Shown here piece by piece: positions 57,201 through 63,949 of a DNA stretch of 64,000 nt. Made by a program: the position numbers and the translations under genes. The notes under the pieces are model-generated. The model did no database searches, was not told the origin of the DNA, and was given only the letters and a program-made list of their open reading frames with translations. The stretch's first letter is position 1. Every line of letters starts with the position of its first letter. This stretch comes from Paraescarpia echinospica (lineage: Eukaryota; Annelida; Polychaeta; Sabellida; Siboglinidae), in contig CM034534.1 of assembly GCA_020002185.1 (NCBI GenBank), positions 16,140,915 to 16,204,914 of the forward strand. The letters are read 5' to 3'.

Positions 57201-60200
57201 CAAACTCAACTTTCTGTATACGTGTCTTCCTAAGAGGTTGAGTTGTCACAGTGCTCACTTATTTTTCAATCAATATAACTATTTACATACAAAATAATGT
57301 GGCGTTTGTGCATACATTGAATTTCAATTCTTGCGTATGAACACTGCGCCGAATGGCAGACCTGCGGTTGACCTTTGATTACATCACAAACGGTGTGACC
57401 TACCACCCAATAACTTGGAGTAACATTTTGATGTTGTGTAACTTTTTGCTGTGACGTTGCACTTAATCGGATTAGGTAATGGTGTCTATTATACTAATTA
57501 AACCTGTGAACAATTATGCCATACACATGCACACATCACTCGTAAAAAATAAGCAGTGTTCGCTATTTAAAGATTTAGCCCATGAAAAGTACGCAAAATA
57601 TTCAGAATATAAATAACTTGGTTGGCAATATATTGCAAGTCGGTTTAAAAGTTATACAGTTGAAGCAACAGGAAATTACATTTCACCTGTCACATGGTCT
57701 GAACTTACCCATAAGATCAGGTCAATGTTTGAGCATGCTACCTGGATTACAGGAAAGGAAATTTCACCTATCACATGGTCTGAACTTACCCATAAGATCT
57801 GGTCAAAGTTTGGGCATGCTACCTGGATTACAGGAATGGAAATTTCACCTGTCACATGGTCTGAAATTACCCACAAGATTTGGTCAAAGTTTGGGCATGC
57901 TACCTGGATTACAGGAAAGGAAATTTCACCTGGCACATGGTCTGAAATTACCCACAAGATCTGGTCAAAGTTTGGGCATGCTACCTGGATTACTGGAAAG
58001 GAAATTTCACCTGTCGCATGGTCTGAAATTACCAACAAAATGTGGTCAAAGTTTGGGTGCGTTACCTGGATTACTGGAAAGGAAATTTCACCTGTCTGAA
58101 CTCACCCACAGGATCTGGTCAATGTTTGGGTATGCTACACGGATGTCCCTCAGTTTTGTCTGTGGATTTTGACGGCTGAATTTCTGGAGTTCGTCCAGCA
58201 GAATTGTTGCTACAAGATGTGGCGGGATCCTCTTTCGCTGGCCTGTGCCTAGGGCAGGCAGCGTCACAGACTGCAGGCTGTGGTTGTGTGCAGTCTGGAA
58301 AATGTTCACCATCAATGTTCGCAGAATCTACAACAATATAAAGAGGTATGTTCTTATATAGCACAGTAACCAGTCCTCAGGACTGCTCAAAGCGCTTCAC
58401 ACTTTACTCCCTAGCAGACCTCTTCAATCGAAAACCACCTCGACTTCCCTTGGAAGCATTCAGCCACAGTGGAATTAATGCACGAAGACCAACTGTACAC
58501 AAATATCCATTACTGTCTATAGCCATGTACTCATTTGGCTTGGATATAGATAGTAGTGGATAACATGAATTTCCCTCCAAGGGACAATAAAGTACTGTCA
58601 TTGTCATTAATTACCTTTTATACAGTTGAGAGAACTGGAGCAACATAGAGTGAAATAACTTGCCCAAGGTGCGAAACAGCAGCAAGATTCAAACACTGAA
58701 TCTATTGATTGAGAGTCCGAAGCAGAAACCATAACAGCACAGCGCTCCACAATGTGACTTGCAAACAGTTATATACATGCATTATTGCATGGAAATGGTG
58801 TTTTTCCCAAGACGACAAAGTAACAAAAACAAATACCATCCATATCAGTAGCTACTGGTTTGAATATTGTAGAAGAATCGGGAAATATACAAGTACATTC
58901 ACTTCTTATTCTATTCTACTAGCTACGATGATATCCACTCAATGTTCCAAAACTTTTGTTTACAAATTAACATGCAATTTCAGAATGAGATGGTTGCATA
59001 TTATCTTGGGGAGGATATATCACCATTTACTGGATAACCCTCGGCAGAATTGATACATCCACAAACCATGTGGCATATATACAAACTATAAAATTACAAT
59101 TTTTGAAGGATACATCAACCGTCCACAATTGATCAGTGGACGGTATTCGTGGCTTGTAACAAAAACACACGCATATTATTGCAAAAAACTGATCAAAGCT
59201 GTGTAAGTTGAATCAAATGTATGTAGACTGCCCGGCAGTTACAGCGAACTGCAAACACATTTTCTTATGGTACAAAAGGTACATGCTTACAAATTTACAA
59301 TGTATTATTCCCATAACATTGGCTGGGCTCAGTAATATTCTTACTTCTTTCAAAGTGAATTTACCTTCTTTCCATGTTTGAACGAAATTTCAAAAAAGGC
59401 GTTTATCGTGTTTTGCCTTTTATATATATATATATATATGAAGGGTTCAGGGCAAATATATATACATATATATTACATTTAGTGTCTTGTACCTGTTTAC
59501 AGTTGTCAGCTCCATCAGACCATGAACAACAGGCTGCGTGGATGACATACTGACACTTCAGTTGCCCACCAGATGTCAGCACCACCTCGCCAATCTGAAC
59601 TCCATTTGGTGCAGTCGCTCTACACTCATTCTGGAGTGTTGTCCCTCCAACACTAAGGAGTGTATTAGAAACACTGCCCTGATTCAGCTGTAGGTCACAG
59701 CTGCAAGAGTTGACAATTGCGTGTACCTGAAAAATACCACGTTAACAGACTGAAAGTATTTCAAATATATATGACTTTATATATGTGTACAATATTTTGG
59801 TTAAGTAATGTGTCATTCAAGGTATAGAACTGTGTCTAAGTTTCATAAATAAATCCCTATATATTAACAGAAAATACTAAATGTTTAGGATCATGTGTGT
59901 GTACATGTGTGTGTGTGCACGCGCGTGTGTGGGTGTCTGTGTGTGTCTGTGCCTGTGTGCTTGTATGTATGCATATATGTGTAACTCTTCAAATTTACAT
60001 GTATTGCATACTTATTTTGAAGAACATTTAGGCAACATATCTTTCAAATATTTTTCGGCATACTTTTGCCCGCCACAAAATTAATGGTACCCTGTTTGTA
60101 AACAAGTGCGCATGCACATCTACATGATTACATAACATTCTGTGTTTCTAATATATGCATGCAGGTTTCTCAATGCACAAATAGTGAATTATTTAATGCG

Positions 60201-60329
60201 TGAAGAAAAAAAAATTGTCAGTTCCACGTACTTGTTCATATACGATATCAGCCTTGCACAGCGACAGTGTAATTCCCTCCGGCGTCTTCACTTGGATGAC
60301 CCTGTCAGCAGCGGAAGGCTGACTGCCCC
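39041..60329 (-). CDS. PARP14-like: PARP14-like mono-ADP-ribosyltransferase: three macro domains plus partial ART domain (13 exons, both ends missing)
   Basis: Exons (minus): 60329-60232, 59726-59493, 58327-58106, 56531-56444, 55541-55459, 50964-50728, 48636-48415, 47212-47105, 45589-45356, 44316-44095, 41680-41578, 41032-40884, 39218-39041. All junctions are GT-AG and all phases agree, giving one continuous frame. Each macro domain is built from a start exon, a 78-79-codon exon, a 74-codon exon and a short end exon. The ART domain follows directly; no WWE domain is seen. PARP14-type enzymes attach single ADP-ribose units and read ADP-ribose through their macro domains, in nuclear and cytoplasmic immune and stress signalling (family knowledge). 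The first exon starts with two bases of a codon, just like the exon after macro 1, so at least one more coding exon, perhaps another macro module, lies to the right. The catalytic domain stops after 'GKN'; the later exons were not found. Confidence 0.9.
40175..40690 (+). mobile_element. RTE-like LINE, 3' fragment (reverse-transcriptase C-terminus)
   Basis: Inserted antisense in the PARP14-like intron. Reads 'RQVFNSCVLPVMTYNAETWV' (thumb region, 'Y.AETW'), 'LAAAQTKMERSMLNMTYR', 'KTKVIDVIEQIRRQKWTWAG', 'HISSLRDNRW', then after a frameshift near 40,540 'RGRPARQWKDELDEYWKG', 'FAQPRDPTAAQ' and a stop at 40,683. It ends in a short (TGA/ATG)n tail typical of RTE elements. 5'-truncated; inactive. Confidence 0.88.
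40884..41032 (-). CDS. PARP14-like: PARP14-like exon: entry to the ART catalytic domain
   Basis: 149 bases: 'LELPCNWSAMDESEFVKLVE', then 'YQEVKKFMM', then 'VTCIHK'. This is the 'P..W..M....V.LV.L....EY..V...F' segment that precedes the IERIQN strand in PARP10/14/15. Acceptor ATTTATTTTAG, donor GTGAGT. Confidence 0.88.
41578..41680 (-). CDS. PARP14-like: PARP14-like exon: end of macro 3
   Basis: 34 codons plus one base: 'AFEEVLLSSCCGLQEQFHAH', then a Pro/Ser linker. Acceptor CTGATTCAG, donor GTATCT. Joins in phase 1 to the ART entry exon. Confidence 0.82.
41872..42540. mobile_element. Non-autonomous TTAA-type DNA transposon
   Basis: TTAAGGGTAGTCGCTGGTCC at the left, inverted at the right as GGCCCAGCAGCTACCCTTAA; 669 bp including the TTAA target sites. 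TTAA duplication with GGGTAG ends fits piggyBac or Kolobok. No transposase. Confidence 0.8.
42560..44080. other. Intronic sequence, one large foldback
   Basis: Apart from the foldback at 43.19-43.42 kb nothing is recognised. A block at 43,970-44,070 ('GCATTTCTGCCAAAATCA', 'GAATAGG') recurs at 50,215-50,340. Confidence 0.5.
43194..43415. repeat. Foldback element, arms of about 95 bp
   Basis: Left arm 'AAATCATTTACTGCGGATGA', 'GAGACAAATGTTAACAGTAG', 'GCAATTCTGATTAAAA'; the right arm is its reverse complement with few differences. Spacer about 20 bp. Confidence 0.9.
44095..44316 (-). CDS. PARP14-like: PARP14-like exon: macro 3, phosphate loop and helices
   Basis: 74 codons. 'FTSVAFPSIGTGQRNFPP', 'MLEELVKFSHLYPQTPV', 'DVRFVVYPKDYETSQ'. 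Acceptor TTTTTGTTGTAG, donor GTATGT. Confidence 0.9.
44330..45340. other. Intronic sequence, nothing recognised
   Basis: Intron between two macro 3 exons; no coding similarity or clear repeat ends. Confidence 0.5.
45356..45589 (-). CDS. PARP14-like: PARP14-like exon: macro 3, loop 1 and central strands
   Basis: 78 codons, phase 0/0. 'VDAIVNTPTRKLHLRHGA', 'LSSSLLKAGGKILEEECHR', 'IQYGETVVTSGGRLRC', 'VVIHGACCDW'. Acceptor TAACATCGCAG, donor GTATCA. Confidence 0.9.
45904..46791. mobile_element. Non-autonomous hAT-like element
   Basis: Ends CAGGGTGCACGGTGGATTTA (left) and, inverted, CAGGCTGCGAAATAAGGCC (right), with inner inverted TAGTCCG(T/A)CGGACTAG-type repeats. Flanked by direct ATAAAC (45,898-45,903 and 46,792-46,797). 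888 bp, no ORF. Confidence 0.75.
46940..47040 (-). other. G-rich polypurine tract downstream of a 5' splice site
   Basis: In gene sense GGGGGGAGGGAAGGGAAGTG and following (GGGGA)n/(GA)n. It starts 66 bases into the intron after the macro 3 linker exon. With more than four G-runs of at least three it could form a G-quadruplex in RNA, and G-runs near donors often enhance splicing (general knowledge). Confidence 0.85.
47105..47212 (-). CDS. PARP14-like: PARP14-like exon: end of macro 2 fused to start of macro 3
   Basis: 36 codons, phase 0/0: 'AFSEVMFKDSAP' (macro 2 end) and 'KTSEGIVLSLHKSTIADEQ' (macro 3 start). Between macros 1 and 2 these are two exons separated by a phase-1 intron, so an intron was lost here or gained there. 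Acceptor TTTATTGCCCAG is the seed of the 30-bp array. Confidence 0.88.
47195..47990 (-). repeat. 30-bp tandem array, about 25 copies, seeded at an exon 3' splice site
   Basis: Unit on +: CATCACTGAAAGCCTGGACA plus ATAAACCATT. In gene sense each unit carries TTTATTGTCCAG then GCTTTCAGTGA, i.e. the acceptor and first 11 exon bases of the macro 3 linker exon. Copies are close near the exon and decay with distance (from about 47,680). A 4-unit, 120-bp higher-order repeat occurs at 47,386-47,625. Confidence 0.95.
48000..48410. other. Intronic sequence, nothing recognised
   Basis: AT-rich stretch between the 30-bp array and the macro 2 helix exon. Confidence 0.5.
48415..48636 (-). CDS. PARP14-like: PARP14-like exon: macro 2, phosphate loop and helices
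   Basis: 74 codons. 'LTSIAFPAIGSGYRKFPP' (second ADP-ribose loop; G-S-G here), 'MLEEVVKFSHLYPNTQL', 'DVRFVLHPSSHPNIQ'. Acceptor TGAACAG, donor GTTAGT. Confidence 0.9.
48913..49230 (-). mobile_element. tRNA-derived SINE, full length (copy 2)
   Basis: Minus strand starts GGAGCGCATTAGCGCAGTGG (A box TAGCGCAGTGG) and carries the B box GGTTCGAATGC about 50 bases later, so the head is tRNA-like with an RNA polymerase III promoter. The tail GCACTATATAAGAAC resembles the 3' end of L2/CR1-type LINEs, the likely mobilising partner (inference). Confidence 0.85.
49688..49965 (-). mobile_element. SINE copy 3, head degraded
   Basis: Same family and orientation as the copy at 48.9 kb; the body and tail are well matched, while the tRNA-like head is reduced to about 'GGATTCACACCACTGTGCTC'. 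Confidence 0.8.
49975..50720. other. Intronic sequence, dispersed repeat fragments
   Basis: TTTCCTGGAGTTTCCCTTTG at 49,980-50,000 is an inverted match to 39,450-39,480. Otherwise nothing recognised. Confidence 0.5.
50728..50964 (-). CDS. PARP14-like: PARP14-like exon: macro 2, loop 1 and central strands
   Basis: 79 codons, phase 0/0. 'VGAIVNTPGRQLHLNSSGA', 'VSKSLVKIGGPSLQQECARC', 'IEFGEVVLTSGGNLQC', 'YVVHGACCNW'. Acceptor CTTTTACAG, donor GTACAT. GC-richer than its introns, as expected of coding sequence. Confidence 0.9.
51030..51262. repeat. Foldback element, arms of about 85-100 bp
   Basis: Left 'ACATATCCAATATGTGAG', 'TACCTTGTAGAGGCTTTCAT', 'CACACCAACTTCTTCAGTAC'; right arm is the reverse complement. 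The centre is ATGACGTATGACGTCATCGT, itself nearly palindromic with a CRE-like TGACGTCA. Confidence 0.92.
51270..52010. other. Intronic sequence, nothing recognised
   Basis: AT-rich; ends in (TA)n next to the 2.8-kb transposon. Confidence 0.5.
52637..53080 (+). CDS. Unrecognised transposon ORF fragment
   Basis: 147 codons, inside the 2.8-kb TIR element. Starts 'MCIFEASKDYIFSRRRSP', with a hydrophobic stretch 'MMLWGCLCGAIFLYGVYS' and several Cys. I do not recognise a domain and no catalytic motif is visible. It may be part of a decayed or spliced transposon protein; the stretch at 53,321-53,557 ('HPRNRDPAFFASFFVINLLL') follows in the same sense. Confidence 0.35.
   Translation: MCIFEASKDYIFSRRRSPVLTEEYQYTFFQMMLWGCLCGAIFLYGVYSRAKVTRLMPARANCSKACFDADLWTFSCIFLFLNDCYEIVFALQYFVNELLIIAQFFLNDLRTAILGVLGKDHTCDDQNCVTPAILISFLEIFSYSVVN
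53695..54096 (+). pseudogene. Proline-rich ORF with transposon-protein C-terminus
   Basis: One frame is a Pro/Ala/Gln repeat ('PPPPAAQPQPVHPPVDLPQP'), then the frame shifts to 'GSFIKVELQGRNRKVPIYG', 'DSKDLKVLYLKQR'-like sequence, 'VWADEAWLPAHHPVTCVSPP' and 'GRGVALIF' and stop. The 'V.YL..R.....W.....W.P....VT...PP.....G...F' ending recurs in uncharacterised proteins of invertebrate transposons (from memory). The frame change suggests an intron or decay. Confidence 0.45.
54823..55076. mobile_element. MITE, 254 bp, about 30-bp TIRs
   Basis: Starts ATGAGGGGGTCGGTGCAGTA plus TAGTGCTAACCCA; the right end is the inverted ATGAGGGAGTTGGAGCAGTA plus TAGTGCTAACCCAC. Lies in (TA)n 18 bp from the 2.8-kb element. 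Confidence 0.9.
55459..55541 (-). CDS. PARP14-like: PARP14-like exon: start of macro domain 2
   Basis: 'VGPGTVKTKEGIVISLCKSE', then 'IARQQ'. Acceptor TTTTGTTACAG, donor GTAAAA. 83 bases, phase 1 to 0, parallel to the exon at 60.3 kb. Confidence 0.82.
55564..55675. repeat. 28-bp tandem array, 4 copies, next to an acceptor
   Basis: TATCTATGTTATGTATTGGC plus AGCAGAGA, starting at 55,564, 55,592, 55,620 and 55,648. It ends 22 bp upstream (gene sense) of the macro 2 start exon. Unlike the other arrays it does not contain exon sequence. Confidence 0.93.
56444..56531 (-). CDS. PARP14-like: PARP14-like exon: end of macro 1
   Basis: 29 codons plus one base: 'AFEEVLLNGSAGLQ' then a Ser/Gly-rich linker. 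Acceptor CTGACCTAG, donor GTAATC. The AFEE helix closes the macro fold. Confidence 0.8.
56540..57680. other. Intronic sequence, nothing recognised
   Basis: No coding similarity; the 81-bp array begins at its right end. Confidence 0.5.
57691..58135 (-). repeat. 81-bp tandem array, 6 copies, seeded at the macro 1 exon 3' end
   Basis: Copies start at 57,691, 57,772, 57,853, 57,934 and 58,015, plus the exon-proximal one. On the minus strand each holds GTAGCATGCCCAAACTTTGA...TGG (33 bases like the exon end), donor GTAAGTTCAG, then TTTCCTTTCCTGTAATCCAG, a good 3' splice site, before the next copy. Each unit is thus a potential 33-base exon with its own acceptor and donor. 81 is 27 codons; both strands stay open. 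Confidence 0.95.
58106..58327 (-). CDS. PARP14-like: PARP14-like exon: macro 1, phosphate loop and last helices
   Basis: 74 codons (222 bases, the same length as its two paralogous exons). 'VTLPALGTGQRKRIPPHL' is the second ADP-ribose loop (P-A-x-G-T-G). The last part, 'RDIRVAYPNIDQILW', differs from the paralogues and is the seed of the 81-bp array. Donor GTGAGT at 58,105. Confidence 0.85.
58345..58750 (-). mobile_element. SINE copy 4, with a nested LINE-tail insertion
   Basis: Same family and orientation as at 48.9 kb. At about 58,540-58,622 it is interrupted by sequence containing TTTCCCTCCAAGGGACAATA plus AAGTACTGTCATTGTCATT, which looks like the 3' end of an L2/CR1-type LINE. The acceptor of the macro 1 helix exon is only about 20 bp away. 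Confidence 0.8.
58760..59480. other. Intronic sequence, nothing recognised
   Basis: A small hairpin CCGTCCAC...GTGGACGG at 59,128-59,152 and (TA)n at 59,419-59,440; no coding similarity. Confidence 0.5.
59493..59726 (-). CDS. PARP14-like: PARP14-like exon: macro 1, ADP-ribose loop 1 and central strands
   Basis: 78 codons, phase 0/0. 'VHAIVNSCSCDLQLNQGS', 'VSNTLLSVGG', 'APNGVQIGEVVLTSGG', 'CQYVIHAACCSW'. The Asn of the NAAN position is kept ('VNS'), but the GGGVA loop of active hydrolases is replaced by QGSVS, as in the reader-type macro domains of PARP14. Confidence 0.88.
59890..59965. repeat. (GT)n-rich microsatellite
   Basis: GTGTGTGTACATGTGTGTGT-type imperfect repeat. Confidence 0.9.
60232..60329 (-). 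CDS. PARP14-like: PARP14-like exon: start of macro domain 1
   Basis: Acceptor ATATCTAACAG, donor GTACGT. Reads 'IQVKTPEGITLSL' and 'CKADIVYEQ', the first two strands of a macro domain ('V.L.KGDI' position). Enters in phase 1, leaves in phase 0. Confidence 0.82.
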
Positions 60330-60339
60330 CTGTTAGATA

Positions 60340-61362
60340 TAACAACACCCAAAGTTAGGTAGTCACTTTACAATTTGTATTTTAGATTAAACTGTTGCAC
60401 CAATATGGTCAAACAACAGAACAGCAACTATAAATAACTGTACTCATGCAAATCCAGTTTTTAGTTTTCAAGGGTTGGAAAAAATAGAGATCTACAATGT
60501 ATGTATGTGGGGGCAGGGGGCTGGAGGTACTAATTAAATTAGTGATTTGTTCCCAACTTAAATTGGAAACCCGACTATAACTATTACATATATGAATACT
60601 GATTGGCACAAATTGTTGTTTTTTAGAGACATGGACTGGATTCTATGTGTGCATCACGTGCATGTTAGTACCTACATGAAGGTTAACATTTTTTGACTGG
60701 TAAAACTTTGATCCTGCATAAAGGCCTGATTAAAAATCACAATATATTTTGAAAAAGCAAACCTCCACTACCATATCCACTACAACATGGTAGGTCATTT
60801 GTATATTTTTTAAAGTAATTTTGGGAAAATCAGAAATCATCATACAAATTGTTAACCAGTTTAATTTTGCCTGATGACATTGCAGAATCAATTTAAAGTG
60901 ACCAATTCAGTGCGATGAAGGGTAAATGTTGGCCTGGCAATGGCGATGAAGGGTAAATGTTGGCCTGACAATTTAACAGATCTATGTCATGACTAAAGTA
61001 AATTCTTTAAACAATTTTAAACACAAATGTATACACTTTTTATTGAAATTACTGTGTATATATTATTTAGAGGCTATTTACACAAATGTTACATATTTGG
61101 ATACCAACGAATCATATTTGTGATTGGCCAAACCAGCTAAGTATGCCACTTTAAATGGAAGTAGTCGCTAGCTGATGCACCATGTCAAAGGGCTTTAGCA
61201 TTCGGCAGCATGGCTTGAGAATCAGTGAGAAATAATGACAGAATGATGAATAGTATTCGGTGCATGCTTCACGTGAGGCTGGTACTTCATGTATCTATTG
61301 ATAAATATTGATAATACTGCCTGTCAGCAAACTTGACAACGCAGATCAAGTGTATTGTATCA

Positions 61363-61399
<37 letters not shown>

Positions 61400-61560
61400 C
61401 ATATATTATTGATTATATACATGTAATTTATGAATGAACTGATGAAGTGTCAGCCTCATGTGATTGAAGCATACACAGAATATTAGGATTGTTCTGGCAC
61501 TGTCCCGCAAACCATTCTACTGATTACAGACTTCTTCTACTAATTGGCTAGGATAAAGTT
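60340..61560. other. No gene; one 31-bp tandem pair
   Basis: GCGATGAAGGGTAAATGTTG plus GCCTGGCAAT occurs twice at 60,914-60,973; (TA)n at 61,362-61,405. Upstream PARP14-like exons were looked for here and not found. Confidence 0.55.
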
Positions 61561-61566
61561 TCTGAC

Positions 61567-61716
61567 ATTGGAAAGTGTAGGACCTACTAGTGCACCGATC
61601 TTGAAATGCATCCCTAACCCAATTGTGTCACATGCTCGGTTGGATTGTTGAAGAATCGAACCACACGTGGCGTGATCGGGATGCGTTTCAAGATCGGTGC
61701 ACTTGACACTCTCCAA
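61567..61716. mobile_element. Foldback MITE, 150 bp
   Basis: TTGGAAAGTGTAGGACCTAC, GTGCACCGATCTTGAAATGC, ATCCC is mirrored by GGGATGCGTTTCAAGATCGG, TGCACTTGACACTCTCCAAT. Arms about 42 bp. Confidence 0.85.
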
Positions 61717-62423
61717 TAATGGGGTCAATACAGAGTTGGTTTTTCCATAGATTATAAGAAAACATGACCTATAAAATGTCTTAAACTTCTCACCTGCTGT
61801 TACCATCATCTCATTGACATGCTGATAGATTTTAACAAAAATTGCACACTTCTAGTTCTTATACATATGACACCCGTCAATATTTACAAATGCCGGCAAG
61901 CATTACTCCACAAACAGGTCACACAGGCAAATTGCTGCCAAATATCCTTCCGCTTATTCAAATCATCTAGAAATCCACCATTTTACAGTCAACACCTTCT
62001 ACAATCACACATGAAAATCTGCATACTCAAATGCCCTTATATCACAGCATGTGAATGTTGTAAAAAAATAATTTATCAAAAATACATTACACTTTTCTGT
62101 AACCAAGCAGGAAGTCTAACTAGAACATGACCCCTAATGTAGGCACTTCAACAACAAAATATCATGCTAGAACATTGGGAATGGGCTTAAATTAAAGGTA
62201 ATAGGTTAAGGATCACATAACTGTTTATTTTATTAAGATACCTTTAATAGATCAAAAGATATTGCGATTTTAAGACGGAAACAACTTTTTTATTTATACA
62301 TATATTTAAATACTGTCTTCAGGGCTTTCAAAGACATTGACAAGAGTAATAAATTTATAATATTTTTAGTACTAATTATAACCAAATTAATGCAATTAAT
62401 TAGTTAATTTTAGTTAAGTAGCA

Positions 62424-63150
62424 TGCAAAACTCAACAGACCAAAATGCTCCAATTAAAGGCCATAATGTCCATGATTATGAGAAGATTTTATACATATTA
62501 TACAATGTGTATAATCACATTAATAATGGTAATAAATATGCATTAAAAATAATTAAAAAATTATTATTATTTAATTAATTAGTCAATATTGGGTAATTAG
62601 CGCACAACCTCGACAGACCAAAACATATCAGTAAAAGGCCATAATGTCCATGCTATGAAGATATTTATACATATTATGCAATGTGTATAACCACATTAAT
62701 AATGGTAATAAATATACATTAACAAATCATTTAATAATTTATTTAATTAGTCAATATTGGCTAATTAGTGCGCAACCTCGACAAACCGACACATTTCAGT
62801 AAAAGGCCATAATGTCCATGATTATGAAGATATTTGTATAATTTATAAAAGCAGTAAACCACATTAATTATAGTAATAAATATGCATTAACCAGTTATTT
62901 CACATTAACAGTAACTTAATTAATAAGTTAATATTGGCTAATATTAGCACGCTAACGACTGACCACTACATTTCAATAAAAGGCTGAAATGTCCATAATT
63001 ATGAAGACAGTTATATAATTTATGCAATGTTTACCACCACATTAAACATTATAATAAATATACATTAACCAGTCATATATCATTAACAATAACTTTATTA
63101 ATAAGTAAATATTGGCTAAATAGCACACAAACTCAACAGATCAATACAGT
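62424..63150. repeat. About 176-bp AT-rich tandem satellite, 4 copies
   Basis: Each copy holds (C)TCAACAGACCAAAA, then AAAGGCCATAATGTCCAT, then ACCACATTAATAATGGTAAT, then TTAGTCAATATTGGCTAATT. Landmarks fall at about 62,431, 62,608, 62,776, 62,955 and 63,131. Copies are diverged. Confidence 0.9.
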
Positions 63151-63638
63151 AGTCATACTTCACTGTGTCTATGTATGACTGTGTCCTGACAGGTTGAATG
63201 AATGTTGCAGGCTCAGTACAGTCCAGTAATAAATTGTCACTGCTTCATAATGTAATGTTCTGCATTTCAACATGAACTTGATGAAGTAATGTTCATAAAT
63301 TGTTCACAGTATTCCGTTGCTGGACCCAAATGCGCCAAATGCAAGACTGCTTTCTGAGTTACTTCCCATGGGAGTCAAGTCATGAAGAAGAAGTCTGGTG
63401 TGCTCACAATGCAGTCTTTTTGTAATATTGGCAGTTGATTGTCTCATAGTTTAATGCCAGTAGACTGCAAGATCTGTGCAGCAAGGTTCATATTTAAGTA
63501 TCTTGTAAAATAACATTGTGTTCTTCGACATGATGTCTATAAGTAATGTTCATGTCACTGTCATGTTGATTGGACAGTGTTCAATGTAGATATCAGATAT
63601 ATTATCAGCCACATTAAATGTGTACCTATGCAGGCAGG

Positions 63639-63893
63639 TGATAGGTGTCATATTCAGACGACTCTGTGGCTTGGTACCTTCACAGGTAACTGTCAGACAC
63701 AGTTTTCAACGACGGATGCAACTTATTCGGGCAGGTGAAGTGTGTCACAGTATTAGGACCAGCAAGTGATGGGTGTCCTATTTAGACGACTCTGTGGCTT
63801 GGTACCTTCACAGTTCACTGTCAGACACAGTTTTGCACAACGGATTCAAGTTGTTCGGACAGGTGAAGTGCGTCACAGTACTAAGACCAGATC
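63639..63893. repeat. 127-bp direct duplication
   Basis: GTGAT(A/G)GGTGTC(A/C)TATT, then GACGACTCTGTGGCTTGGTA, then CAGACACAGTTTT occurs twice in tandem. Confidence 0.92.
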
Positions 63894-63949
63894 TATCATG
63901 AGCCAATATGTATGAAAAGGTAGTTTACCTTAGGAAGGAGAGCACATAC

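Noticed and set aside
57582..58172. 196-codon plus-strand frame over the 81-bp array
   Set aside because: 81 is a multiple of 3, so a frame open in one unit stays open; the true coding exon is on the other strand.
61540..61809. 89-codon minus frame as a PARP14-like 5' exon
   Set aside because: It lies over a foldback MITE and shows no similarity to macro, RRM or ART domains.
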